Source: Stenogyne calaminthoides (Eukaryota > Streptophyta > Magnoliopsida > Lamiales > Lamiaceae). From it: DNA of 64,000 nt. The translations under genes and the position numbers were made by a program. The DNA is taken from positions 16,087,758-16,151,757 of the forward strand of contig JBBCBC010000022.1 in NCBI GenBank assembly GCA_037126765.1. Direction: 5' to 3'. Positions 1-10,186 of this stretch are shown piece after piece. How positions within the stretch are numbered: the stretch's first letter is position 1; each line of letters begins with the position of its first letter. Under the pieces are notes generated by a model that saw only the letters and a list, made by a program, of their open reading frames with translations, was not told the origin of the DNA and did no database searches.

Positions 1-1772
1 CTCAGCAGGGTCCTTATTAGTTCTGTCTGACAGGGATCTTTCTTGTTCTGACCCTCATCAGTTTTCTCGGACTGATCCACATCCTTCCTGTCAGAAAGTT
101 TCTTCCTGATTAGTGCATCAAACTTAGTAGGTTTGATTCTCAGCCTCTTCCTGCCCAATCCTGAAAAGGCATCTAATTCCGCCAAAAAATCTTCTCCTCT
201 GAAGTTTCCAATTCTCAGCATCATGGCGAAAGACTGATTGACTATCAACATGGCCGTCTTCAGTCTGATGAACATATCCTGAAGATCAGGATAGTTGGCA
301 AGTTCTGGATACTTGTCCATGACAAAGCGTTCAACTTTCAACCTCCATTCTTTCTCCTCAGCCTCACCTTTCCTGAGTTCAGGAACCGGTGACTCCTCTT
401 CAGAGCTAGAATGAGCATATGAAGGTGTAGGAATATTTGGCTCTGTGGGGTGAGTGGGTGGGATCAGTATTTGGGTCTCTTCAGCAAGTTTTTGAGAACC
501 TGTGAAGATTTCTCTGGTAATGCGATCATCCCCAATAGTGGTATTGAGGACATCAGCGAACACATCCTCATCCCTTTCAGCCTCAGGGATGGTTTCAGCC
601 TCTTTCTCAGCAGCATGTGAAATTGCTTTCACAAGAGTGTCCAATGGAGATTTCTCTCCTGAAGCCATTTCACTGACTTTCTTCAGCCGCTTTTTCCTCT
701 TTTGCTCTTCCTGAGCCTTCTTCTTTTCTCCAATCTCCCTCTTGACTTTTAGATGTTCTAGAGACTTCTTCCTCTTCTCAGGCTCTTCTACAACCTTTTC
801 CACCACCTTCTTGCCTTTAGTTCTTGTGACATCAGCAATTGTCCGGTTGTCCTGATCAGACTCAGAGCTCTCAATCTCAACCTGCTCTGTCTGATCCTCA
901 GGCTCACTCTGGACAGCCTGCTCTTTAGGCTCATCCTGAGCTGTCGAACTCGAACTTTCAGAAATCACCTGTCTCCTCCTCTGCGACTTTGGCTTCCTGA
1001 ACATGATCATATTCTGGGAAAATTGAGTTCCGGATAATAGGAACATCTTCTTTCTTGGCAATGTATCAATCCGAAAACTGATTTTAGTTCCAAAAAGAAC
1101 TCTCCCATTCTTTGTAAATGCTCCTTTAGCATATTTCAGTTTCGGACTCTGACTCAATATGCAATCCACTAAGAACTTTAGCCAGTTTAAACTTCTAGAG
1201 GGTGAGTCCTCTATTGCAGCCATGAGTCTCAACTTGTTCAGACTCACCTGCTCTAAACTTCCAGAGGTGCTCATCAAGCACTTGGCTACAATATCAATTA
1301 AGACTTTGTATACAGGTTTTAAACATTTCTTGTTTAATGCCCCTTTCAGTTCAACCTTAGAAGTAGAAAACCTATCCAGAATCTCTTGTTCATGCCCCGA
1401 CATATATATCGCAGGATCATCCCCTCTATCACTTAACTCAAAAACAGTATTAATGTTTTGAAGTGATAAGTTTACCTCTCTCGAACAAATTACTTCGGCT
1501 TTGGATTTCGCGTTGGTGCCGAAACATAGTTCTGAGACCAGAGAGCCATTTTCTCCTTCTCTGAGATTTACCACAAACTGCAACACTTCTTGTGATAATT
1601 CTAATTCCGGCGTATTGATTACCAGTTTGTCCAGCCGCGTCATTCGAAGCAAGTTTAAAGCTTCCTCTTCAATCAGCGTTATCATGTTGTCGATCATTGC
1701 AACAACGTGCTCGAAGTATGGTTTATCAGTTTTCGCAAGGTTTTTAATCATCGCGTAACTGGGAAACTCCAT
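1..1772 (-). CDS. SireA ORF3, large protein of unknown function encoded between pol and the 3' LTR (partial)
   Basis: This frame is open for 590 codons from the ATG at 1772-1770 and has no stop before the window edge, so the C-terminus is missing. Residues about 1-270 look globular, with no signal peptide or membrane segment. About 274-350 is Ser/Glu/Asp-rich, and then comes a Lys/Glu-rich helical stretch with KKRLKK near residue 360 that could be a nuclear signal. A second ordered helical block near residue 490 has YPELANYPDLQD. SireJ (59594-63021) has a homologue with the same layout: LDQF-ALEFLYNL matches LDKL-VLQFVVNL, and CPDLINHPELQE matches the second block. The start is the first ATG in frame, 100 bp downstream of a TATA-like box. 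The N-terminal pattern recalls the 'putative plant transposon protein' domain, but that is a guess. It does not look like an envelope protein. Confidence 0.8.
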   Translation of the reverse strand, partial: MEFPSYAMIKNLAKTDKPYFEHVVAMIDNMITLIEEEALNLLRMTRLDKLVINTPELELSQEVLQFVVNLREGENGSLVSELCFGTNAKSKAEVICSREVNLSLQNINTVFELSDRGDDPAIYMSGHEQEILDRFSTSKVELKGALNKKCLKPVYKVLIDIVAKCLMSTSGSLEQVSLNKLRLMAAIEDSPSRSLNWLKFLVDCILSQSPKLKYAKGAFTKNGRVLFGTKISFRIDTLPRKKMFLLSGTQFSQNMIMFRKPKSQRRRQVISESSSSTAQDEPKEQAVQSEPEDQTEQVEIESSESDQDNRTIADVTRTKGKKVVEKVVEEPEKRKKSLEHLKVKREIGEKKKAQEEQKRKKRLKKVSEMASGEKSPLDTLVKAISHAAEKEAETIPEAERDEDVFADVLNTTIGDDRITREIFTGSQKLAEETQILIPPTHPTEPNIPTPSYAHSSSEEESPVPELRKGEAEEKEWRLKVERFVMDKYPELANYPDLQDMFIRLKTAMLIVNQSFAMMLRIGNFRGEDFLAELDAFSGLGRKRLRIKPTKFDALIRKKLSDRKDVDQSEKTDEGQNKKDPCQTELIRTLL

Positions 1773-2342
1773 TGTAGATTGTTGGAATTTGAAGATACGA
1801 AGGGTTTGGATAATTTGGAGGGTTTGTAGAAAAGCAGAGTGTAAAGTGTTATGATTTTGGAAACTCTGGGGTATATATATAATCTGATGAAATAGATCAA
1901 GGGCTAAGATTAAATCTGAATGAACGGTTGTGATTTAATCTTTAGTTGATATAATCTCAAGGTTTATTTACTATTAATAGCAAATAATCAGTTATGCAGA
2001 ATAATGGCAGCAATTAGGGTGACAAAATGATGTTTCACTCTAATCGAGGTAACCCTTTGGTGTCCTGCCAAAATATTAACCAATAAGAATCCTTCAATCA
2101 TTCCCGCTTAAAGTTCAGGTCTTTTGTATTTATTTCAAAGATTACTGACTGAAATAAATGCTTTGTGAGTAAATGCATGTGCCAAGTGTGTTTCAGGATT
2201 AATTGAATACTTAACCCTTACTGAACACTGACCGTGACAAAAACCATCCTGATTCTCAGTTTCCATCCTGAGATGTCTTTGTCCTGAGTTTTTCCCACTG
2301 AAAAACCTCATGCATCTGAAGAGCTTCTCCCTTAAGGATAAA
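1773..2342. other. Spacer between SireA pol and ORF3
   Basis: About 570 bases with no convincing coding frame. A 71-residue open frame at 2135-2350 overlaps the end of RNase H in another frame and has no recognisable motif. The only clear signal is the TATA-like run at 1872-1882 (minus strand). Confidence 0.6.
1872..1882 (-). promoter_or_regulatory. TATA-like box upstream of SireA ORF3
   Basis: Minus-strand TTATATATATA lies 100 bp upstream of the ORF3 ATG, which would allow a 5' leader of about 70 nt. This suggests ORF3 could be transcribed separately from the LTR transcript. It is only a sequence match; SireB and SireJ have TATA-like boxes upstream of ORF3 too, but at different spacings. 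Confidence 0.4.
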
Positions 2343-2699
2343 TTACTCACCTAGATCCAACATCCCTAATTTCACTGATAGTTCCTGAAATCTTGACTCA
2401 ACCAATGGCTTAGTAAGAATATCAACCCTTTGTTTATCAGTATGAATTTTCTCCATTTTAATGTCTTTCTTCTCTACATGGTCTCTAATGAAATGGTGCC
2501 TTATATCCACATGTTTGCATCTGGTGTGCAATACTGGATTTTGTGAAATAGCAATAGCACTGTTATTGTAACAAAATATAGGTACTTCATTGGCTATAAT
2601 CTTATAATCTCTCAATTATTGCCTTAGCCAAAGAATCTGTGCACAGCAGCTTCATGCAGCCATGTATTCAGCTTCAGTAGTACTAGTTGCCACTGAGGT
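2343..2699 (-). pseudogene. SireA RNase H domain (copia pol C-terminus), degraded
   Basis: Continues the RT frame without a frame change after the stop at 2700-2702. The TTEAEY motif of copia RNase H is present near 2670. Two more in-frame stops follow, TGA at 2652-2654 and TAA at 2616-2618, before an intact stretch to the natural end at 2343. The position normally held by the catalytic Asp in the C-D-N-x-S-A motif reads C-Y-N-N-S-A, an Asp to Tyr change. The TAG at 2700 and the TAA fit CAG to TAG and CAA to TAA changes, as expected from deamination of methylated cytosine. Confidence 0.85.
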
Positions 2700-3968
2700 C
2701 TACTTCTTAGAAAACCAGGATACCAGTTTGCTTCCAAGAAATTGACAAGTTCCTGAAGTGGACTTCCTATCAATTCTGCAACCACCATAATCAACATCTG
2801 AATGACCAGTTAATTCAAGGTTATCATCAGTTGGATACCACAATCCTCTATTCACTGTGCCCTTTAGATATCTCAGTATCTTTTTGGCAGCTTCCATGTG
2901 ACTAGCCTTTGGATTGACTTGGTATCGTGCACATATCCCAATAGCAAAAGTAATATCAGGCCTACTTGCTGTGAGATAGAGCAATGATCCAATGATCCCT
3001 TTATAATCAGTATGGTTAACTGACCTGCCTTCAGGATCAGGATCCATTTTGTAGTTAGTATTCATAGGAATTCTAACTGCATTACAATTCTGAATACCAT
3101 ACTTGGCAATCAGATCTCTGGTATATTTTGCCTGATTGATGAAAATTCCTTCTTTTGATTGTTTCACCTGAAGTCCTAGAAAGAAATTCATCTCCCCCAT
3201 CATTGATATCTCAAACTTACCTTTCACCAGTGTAGAGAATTTCTCACACAACTGATGATTAGGGGATCCAAAGATAATGTCATCCACATAGATCTGTACT
3301 AGTAAGATATATTTTCCATCTTCTATCCTGATCAAGGTTCTATCAACAATTCCTTTGGTAAAACCATGGTCAGTAAGAAATTGAGATAGAGTATCATACC
3401 ATGCTCTGGGTGCTTGCTTCTGACCATACAAGGCTTTCCTGAGCCTGTAAACTTGGTCATTCTGACAGAAGCCAGGAGTTTGTTCCACACAAACCTGTTC
3501 TTTAAGCACACCATTCAGAAATGCACTCTTCACATCCATTTGATATACTTTAAATTTCATGTGAGCAGTATATGCAAGAAACAATCTAATGACTTCTAGT
3601 CTTGCAACTGGTGCAAAGGTTTCATCATAATCCAAGCCTTCTTCTTGGGAATAACCTTGTGCAACTAGCATTGCCTTGTTTCTTACAATGACATTGTTCT
3701 CATCTCTCTTATTCTTGAATACCCACTTAGTTCCAATCACATTATGCTTCTTAGGTCTTTCTACTAACTCCCAAACTTCATTCCTAGAAAATTGATTTAG
3801 CTCTTCTTGCATGACAATAATCCAAAAGGAGTCTTGAAGAGTCTCTTCAATCTCAGTAGGTTCTTTCTCAGATAGGAAGCAGCAGAACAAAACACTTTCT
3901 CCATGGAATCTTGTTTTAACTCCTTCAGATAGATCTCCCACAATCTGACTTGTAGGGTGACTATCTAA
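2700..3968 (-). pseudogene. SireA reverse transcriptase domain (copia type, RVT_2)
   Basis: Would copy element RNA into DNA inside virus-like particles. Readable motifs are W-V-F-K-N-K-R-D near the start, QMDVKSAFLNG, LYGQKQAPRAWY and the catalytic box YVDDIIF, which is intact. The connection to RNase H is seen in the SDVDYGGCRIDRKST stretch near the end. The domain is in the same frame as the integrase ORF, separated only by a TGA at 3969-3971, and ends at a TAG at 2700-2702. The sequence style is close to Sirevirus polymerases. Confidence 0.92.
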
Positions 3969-5804
3969 TCATGTTCTCCTGGATGTTCCCCCTTCAGTGT
4001 TATCCTCAACATCAGAAATGTTAGGTTCAGGTAATTCATTAAATTCAGGGAACAACAAGAAGGGAAAGAGTGAGTCATCTTCCTTAGGGGATATTTCATT
4101 TAAAACATTGTCAGTGACATTTGTTCCCCCTTGGTTGATAGATTCAGAGTTTGCCTCAGCTGTGAACACATCTTCATCTGCATTACATACCTGAGTCTGA
4201 ACTGGTGTTTGTTCAGATTGGTCAGCTTCAGTGTGTTGGCTTTCCCTTAGTGGAGAACTATCATTATGAGTACCACCAGCCTGAGTATTTCCATCCTGAG
4301 TCTCTTCTTCCTCTGAGTCAGTTTCACTCCATTCATAGTAAGTGATTGACTTCTTCTTTTCAGGCTCAGATGATGTTTTGACATTCTTTTTCAGGCTAAG
4401 TCTGGTGATCCTCTTTGTCAAGTCTCCTGAATCAACTTCCCGTTTCTTATGAACACAAGTAGATTCATCAAAAACAACATGAGGTGTTTCTTCTACAATA
4501 AGGGTCCTACAGTTGTAAACTCTGAAGGCTTTACTAACTTCAGAATATCCTAAGAATATTCCTTCATCAGCTTTGCTATCAAATGTTTTCAACTGATCTT
4601 TACCATTATTGTGTATGAAACACTTACAACCAAACACACGAAAGAAAGAAACAAGAGGCTTCCTTTCATTCCACAGTTCATATGGAGTTTTTCCTTGATT
4701 CTTTGTCAGCATGGATCTGTTCTGAGAGTAGCATGCAATGTTGACTGCCTCAACCCAAAATCTCTTAGGAATGTCAGCTTCAGCAATCATTGTTTTTGCA
4801 GCTTCTTTCAGAGTCCTATTTCTTCTTTCAACAACACCATTTTGTTGAGGGGTCCTTGAAGCTGATGTTTCATGAGTTATTCTATTTGCTGCACAATAAT
4901 CATATATAATATTGTTGATAAATTCAGTGCCTTTATCTGATCTGATTTTGACCACACTCAGATTCTTTTCAGTACTGAGTCTTTTTAGTAATTCTGGCAA
5001 TTTGGTCTGAGTTTCTTTCTTACTGAGTAGGAAAATGACCCATGTATATCTTGAGTAGTCATCAACTACTACCAGTGTATATTTCCTGCCATTCGTACTC
5101 ACAGGTGTTACTGGACCAAAGAGATCCATATGTAACAATTGAAGTATTCTATCAGTAGAGACTTTTATTTTGCTTTTAAATGATGCTCTAATTTGTTTAC
5201 CTTTCTGACAAGCATCACAAACATGATCTTTACTGAACACTTCATTAGGTAACCCCCTCACAAGTGCTAATCTTGCAAGTTTATTCAGGGTTTTGAAGTT
5301 CAAATGGTTCAGTCTTTTGTGCCATAACCAACTGGTTTCAGTAGCATTCTTGGCCATTAAACATGTATCCATAGGAGTAAGCCTCCAATCAGCAGGATAC
5401 ACATTTCCTTTTCTAGTACCAGTTAGTAATACTTGTTGTGAAACATTATCTTTTACATAGCACAAGTTCTTTGAGAATTCAACACTGAATCCTTTATCAC
5501 AGAATTGACTGATAGAAAGTAAGTCATGCTTTAAACCAGACACATATGATACACCATGGATATGAACAATATCAATTTCAAGTGTTCCATATCCTTTTGT
5601 TTGTCCTTTGGAATTATCTCCAAAAGTTATCTGAGGGCCTCTCTGTTCAACATAGTCAGTGAGCAAATATTTATAACCTGTCATGTGTCTTGAGCATCCA
5701 CTGTCCAAGTACAATGCAACAGGTACAATTTCAGTTCCACTCATCAGGGCTATGTTATCTTCATTCAACTCATCGCCCTTTTCCTTCACCTGCATAACAA
5801 ATCA
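3969..5804 (-). pseudogene. SireA protease and integrase domains (copia pol N-terminus)
   Basis: Opens with a protease active-site motif LDSGCSRHMTG around residue 35. Next comes the pre-integrase zinc finger (H-x3-H then C-D-A-C, near 5340-5215). The integrase core has its three acidic residues in LHMDLFGP, RSDKGTEF and PQQNGVVERRNRT, all intact. The C-terminal part is Ser/Glu-rich. The frame continues directly from gag through a single TGA (5802-5804), then TTT GTT ATG, so gag and pol share one frame across a stop. It ends at TGA 3969-3971, where the preceding context fits a CGA to TGA change. Confidence 0.92.
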
Positions 5805-6731
5805 GGCCTTAGGTACCCATTTGGTGTAGGGTCCTACCAGGTTAGCTGTACCTTTTGGAACCCAAATCTGTCTGACAACTCTAATGACTTTAGAGTGACT
5901 GATTTGTCTTCCATAAACATCTACATACACATTCACCACCCTAGGTGCCTTGGAAGTATCCTGTGTATGAGTGCTAGCCTTAGCATGAACATGAGCCTTA
6001 GAGTTCTTCTTGGGTTCAGGCCTTTTGTTCCATTGCTTTATCTTTGGTGCAGCTGATCTCTGTCTCTGCTGACTTGGGTTCAGGAAACCTTTACCCTTAG
6101 GTAAGTGGGGTTTATGTTGCCTGTACTGAAATTGTAGTCTTTCAGTAACCTGAGGACTTGGTCTCCTCATCTGAGAATTTCTCGGCTGAGTGTTTCTCTT
6201 AGGAGGATTCCTCTGATGGTTCAGGGCAAATTTATTCAGGTTGGTATTCTTAGCCTGAGGCTTCGAAGTACTGGCCTGAGGATTTCCTACTGATTTTTCA
6301 AGTTTTCTAGCCTTTTCCTGAGGTTTGGGCTTTCTTTCCTGAACTTTCAGGTTCTCTGAAACCATAGGTCCTTTACCCTTGTCCAAAACACGGGGTTGTT
6401 CTTCAATAAGAAGATCAGTACGAACCGCCGGTTTAACAAAGACAGTCTTAGTGCAACTTGTAGAAGCAACATTCAGAAGATCATGTGAGGTTCCCCCTGG
6501 AATATATCCTAATCCAGCTTTTATAGTTTCGGGTCTTTGATAACTCTGAATTTCATCTATTGCATGTGATGCAGAATTCAATAGAGCTACCTTTCTCTGC
6601 AAACTATCCTCACTTTTCTTTAGAGTTTCATGTTTCTTAAAGAGGTCATGGAACTCAGTTCTGATAAGCTGATTTTCTTTAGTGGATTTCTCTAACTTTC
6701 CTTTCAGGGCCTCTACCACATTCTCTTTCAC
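5802..6731 (-). pseudogene. SireA gag, C-terminal half
   Basis: Starts with about 60 residues of predicted coiled coil (Lys/Glu/Leu heptads), followed by a long basic Pro/Gln/Arg/Lys-rich tail suited to RNA binding, and ends in W-V-P-K-A just before the in-frame stop leading to pol. The opening codon is GTG at 6731, overlapping the stop of the N-terminal half, so this is a continuation in another frame and not an independent gene. No CX2CX4HX4C knuckle is present in either half, although Sirevirus gag normally carries one at about this junction. Confidence 0.85.
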
Positions 6732-7660
6732 TGAGAGTTGTCTTTCTTCTTATCAGTAGACTTTTCTTCAGCTTCTGAGTTGTTCCTGTTCCTGTACCTG
6801 GTATTGTTATAATACCTCTTATACTTTCCAAATCTGTGCTTCATTTTCTCAAACCTTCTTGCCATCAGGGCAATTGTCTCATCTTTTTCATCCTGCACTT
6901 TGTTAGATGAGATCTCAGGTTCTTTAGAATTACAGATTTTACCTTGTGCTTTGAAAGCCACATTTTTGTTAGATGAAGCATCATCTTTGCTGTCAGTTTT
7001 CTTAGTTTTCTTATCAATCACAAACTCATATGCTTTTAACTCAGAGAAAACTTGTTGATATGGCATAGAAGCAATATCCTTGGTGTTCTCAATCACAACA
7101 ACATGAATATCCCATTTCTTAGATAGTCCTCTAAGTATTTTCAGTGCAATTTCTCTTTTGGGATATCTTTTCCCAAGAGCACTCAGATCATTCATAATAC
7201 TAGTGAATCCAACTTCAAGTCTTTCAATAGATTCACCATCTTCCATTTCAAAACCATCAAATTTGGCAATAGCCACAGATAGTTTGTTTTCTTTGATATG
7301 ATCAGTGCCTTGACACATTATAGCAAGTGTGTCCCAAATGTCTTTAGCAGTTTCACAGTGAGAAATCATTCCCATAACACCATCATCAATAGTGCTATAA
7401 AGAGTATCTTTAGCAATATAATCCAGGTTAACCAATTTTCTCTCCTCAGAAGTGAGTTGGTCATCAGTTTTGGGAAATTCATCCCTTGGATCAGCTTTTT
7501 CAGCATCAGTAGATCTAGGATTAACAACCTTGTACTCGAAAGGTCCTTGAGACACAACTCTCCACATTCTCTCATGTTTTGAGTACAAGTGTGCCTGCAT
7601 TCTCAACATCCATAGATCATAACTCTCAACTGAGAACATAGGTAGTTTCTTAGAAGGCAT
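6728..7660 (-). pseudogene. SireA gag, N-terminal half (capsid-like UBN2 family)
   Basis: Begins at ATG 7660, about 110 bp downstream of the primer site, which is the expected place for gag. The protein has the usual plant copia gag pattern: a Trp-rich N-terminal part (YDLWMLRMQAHL), a central helical segment with AKDIWDTL, and a C-terminal stretch ending in N-N-T-R-Y-R-N-R-N and a Lys-rich tail. It stops at 6728-6730 and the rest of gag continues in the next frame with a 4-base overlap, so a frameshift or short deletion has removed the zinc knuckle. Confidence 0.9.
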
Positions 7661-7770
7661 GATGAGATGGCCTTGTAAGATATCAGCAGTAAGATCTATT
7701 CAGTAGACCACCAAAGTCTCCAAGTAAACAAGACTATGGCTACCAAAGCAAGTGGTCAGTTAGAACCACT

Positions 7771-7782
7771 ACTCTGATACCA
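7771..7782 (-). other. SireA primer binding site (initiator tRNA-Met)
   Basis: Minus-strand TGGTATCAGAGT, two bases inside the LTR end at 7785. It matches the 3' end complement of plant initiator tRNA-Met except for the last base, which is T where C is usual. Confidence 0.92.
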
Positions 7783-7784
7783 CT

Positions 7785-9605
7785 TGTTTGTCCCGGTGTA
7801 AAAGAGTGTCACACGTGTATGGGGGGTGAGAATACACGTGTGTAGTGATTTTTCAACTTTTAAAACTTTTACTGAAATTAGTGAGTCAGGTTATCCTGAT
7901 TTTCAGTCCTGAGAAACACAAATCGCCCTGAGTCAAAGTCTACAGAGACAATAACTCTGAGCGGCGTTCAGGGACTTTAAATTAGCTCACTGATCCTGAA
8001 TTTTCTCAGAGTCCAAATAAGCTTGGAGTAGATACTAATCTTACTGACTACTCAGGAGAGTTTATCAGTTTGACAACTATCTATACTACCTTATTTAGGG
8101 TGCGGAAAGTGTAGGCCCTAAGTTTATACTCGTTTTACTTTGCTGAAAATCTTTCCTTAATAAAACAGTGGTTAAGGCTGTGATCAAGTTAATGCAAGTT
8201 CAGTGGATTGATTCACACTGAATATTAGAAATGCTTTCACTGAAATATGCAACAAGTAATAATGCAAAGCAGAAAGCAAAACAACACAACAAGTTATAGT
8301 AGTTCAGAGGCTCAAGCTCCTACGTCCACTCTCTCTGATCTTCAGAGAAATTCCTTAACACACTACTTCTACTACCTCATGCTTTCAGACTGAACTCAAC
8401 AGCTTACTAACTTAACACTACTACGAGTTTTCAGGCTGAAATACTGCAGCTTACTAACTCAACACACACAAGCGTTCAGACTGAACAATCAGCTTACTAA
8501 CTTCACCTCTAGAGTCTTCAAACTGAACACAACAGCTTACTAACTCTTTACAACTCTCTCACTTCCAACTACTTGCACACACAAACTTCCTAATCAAAGG
8601 GTTTGGGTTTGGTTAGTTTCCAACTAAGGTGAGATCTCTTTTTACAAAGAGAACACAAGTAAAAGGCTAGGATATCTCGAACTAAGCTTTGGATATGATC
8701 TTAAATCTAGGCTTAGTAAATGAGCTCTCTTCAAAGATGAAACACTTGGGAAATTCTAAGGGTTTCGAGTGATTCACAAGAATGCTTGAATACGAATGGG
8801 CTCTAATGTTGCTTTGATTTCCCGTAACCTTGAAGTGTTCAAGGCCTCTGGTATTTATAGGCAACACTCAAGAAGTCTTCCTTTGAAAAACTATCCGTTG
8901 GAGAGATAGCATCTCGGGTTTCTTCTTTGAGTATATGATGAACGACTACATTAGGGTTTGAACGAGCCCTTGCATGTTTTAGAAAATATCCAGACAAACA
9001 GCCAATCACCATTTTCTGTGAACCAGACAAATATCTCTACTGACATATTTCAGAGAAATGTTGCTTTCAGTGTCAGGAAAGTACGCTGTTGTCGCCACCT
9101 CATTGGTCGATATATTCCTTTGAACAGAGACAACAAAAACGGCTCTTTTTGTCAACCCATACTGAGTTGATACTTTCCTTAGTGTTCACGAACGTATAAC
9201 ATTCTCTTTGCATGTACTCAGAATGAACAAACACTATTTAACTTGGAGTACCTTGTTCAGATTCTGTTGATTCAGTACATAAGAGTCTTCAGGATCTCCT
9301 GACCTTCAGGTTCTTCTGATCTTCAGGTTTTTCAAGTCTTCAGGTTTCTGTAAGTCTTCAGGATATACTGATCCTTCAGTATGATTTTAGGTCTTCAGTA
9401 TAGTTTTGATCTTCAGGATGCTTCTGATCTTCAGATAAAACATTGAAACCTATTCTAACCTGAACTATGTCTGCTGACTATACATGGTGCAGATCGTCCT
9501 GATAATTTGAAACCTGATTAAATACTATCAAGATCATCCTGAAACATGTCATACTCAGGGGTTTTGGGATCTAATCAAAATCTTTATTAAATTCATCTCC
9601 CAACA
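7785..9605 (-). repeat. SireA 5' LTR (1,821 bp)
   Basis: On the minus strand it starts TGTTGGGAG and ends ACAAACA, followed by two bases and the primer site. A TATAAATA box lies at 8859-8852 (minus strand), giving a U3 of about 750 bp. The stretch near 8296-8335 (plus-strand reading TATAGTAGTTC then CTACGTCCACTCT) is shared with SoloD, SireB, SireJ and SireH and is the best conserved piece of these LTRs. The U3 end (9240-9440) is crowded with CTTCAG and CCTGA words. Confidence 0.9.
8852..8859 (-). promoter_or_regulatory. SireA LTR TATA box
   Basis: Minus-strand TATAAATA. The same octamer occurs at equivalent places in SireB (24297-24304 and 36753-36760), SoloD (39273-39280), SireJ (58721-58728) and, on the plus strand, SireH (57463-57470). 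It is the likely core promoter of the element transcript. Confidence 0.7.
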
Positions 9606-9639
9606 ATATGCATTAATAAATAATATTATAGTTAACACC

Positions 9640-9775
9640 ACAAGCAATACCACAAGCAATATCAATATTATTACAGACAATTATCACCAACATTATGACA
9701 ATAATCAACAATACTGCAAGAAATAATCAACAATACTACAAGCAATAATCAACAATACTACAAACAATATTGATG
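9640..9775. repeat. AT-rich minisatellite
   Basis: Imperfect tandem units built on AATAATCAACAATACTACAAG (about 20-22 bp). The last three units are nearly identical and the first ones more diverged (ACCACAAGCAAT type). It directly follows the outer flank of the SireA LTR. Confidence 0.75.
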
Positions 9776-10009
9776 TAGGTGAATTCAAATCCCACATACA
9801 ACAAATGTAAAAAGGGAGATGGCGGCGAGTAATTACCTACTCCAGTCTCTATACAGTGTCTTCAGCGAAACAAGGTAGTGGCCGAGCTAGAATCAACTCT
9901 GGGAAATCGCTATGTGAGAGCCTCCATGAGCTGTGCCGGAATTCCTACAAAAAATGGGGCCGGAGGGAGCTCCGGCATGGATCCTCCGACGCCCAAGTCA
10001 GCCCATAAA
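9776..10009. other. Unclassified segment between SireA and CopF
   Basis: No coding frame seen. It contains a perfect 7-bp inverted repeat TGCCGGA...TCCGGCA around 9934-9980 enclosing the palindrome GGAGCTCC. The style suggests a fragment of another transposon LTR, but I cannot assign it. Confidence 0.4.
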
Positions 10010-10175
10010 TAATGAATGAAGTTTTTGCTCAAGAACACCAAGAACACATATGAGAGCATTTGCAATCTGCTTTCAGTATAAGTGGGAGAAAGTTAATAGG
10101 TTCATGTAGGTGACATTAGATGTCACGTAGAACATGAGATATGTTGCAGTATACTTAAAAGCAGACTTTGAGTAT

Positions 10176-10186
10176 AAGTGGGAGAT
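10176..10186 (+). other. CopF polypurine tract
   Basis: AAGTGGGAGAT immediately before the LTR start TGTTGGGG. The identical tract precedes the CopC 3' LTR on the other strand (38296-38306). A near copy (AAGTGGGAGA) lies about 120 bp upstream. Confidence 0.85.

Larger units (their letters stand above)
1..9605 (-). mobile_element. SireA: Sirevirus-type Ty1/copia element, 3' end outside window
   Basis: The order on the minus strand is 5' LTR (9605-7785), primer site, gag, protease-integrase, reverse transcriptase, RNase H, then a further ORF leaving the left edge. The copia order (integrase before RT), an LTR of about 1.8 kb and the RT/RNase H sequence style match the Sirevirus (Maximus) lineage of plants. 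The 3' LTR is not in the window. The base flank beyond the 5' LTR is ATATG (9606-9610); the matching target duplication cannot be checked. From 7660 to 2343 I count six coding lesions (one frameshift, five in-frame stops), so gag-pol is dead. Confidence 0.9.

Noticed and set aside
502..1758. Plus-strand frames of 60-100 codons across the left end
   Set aside because: They lie opposite the 590-codon ORF3 frame and have low-complexity mirror composition.
1..1772. SireA ORF3 as an envelope-like protein
   Set aside because: No signal peptide, membrane segment or cysteine pattern is visible. Position after pol is the only similarity.
9640..9775. CRISPR-like array
   Set aside because: Units are adjacent without unique spacers and are variable. 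It is a minisatellite in plant DNA.
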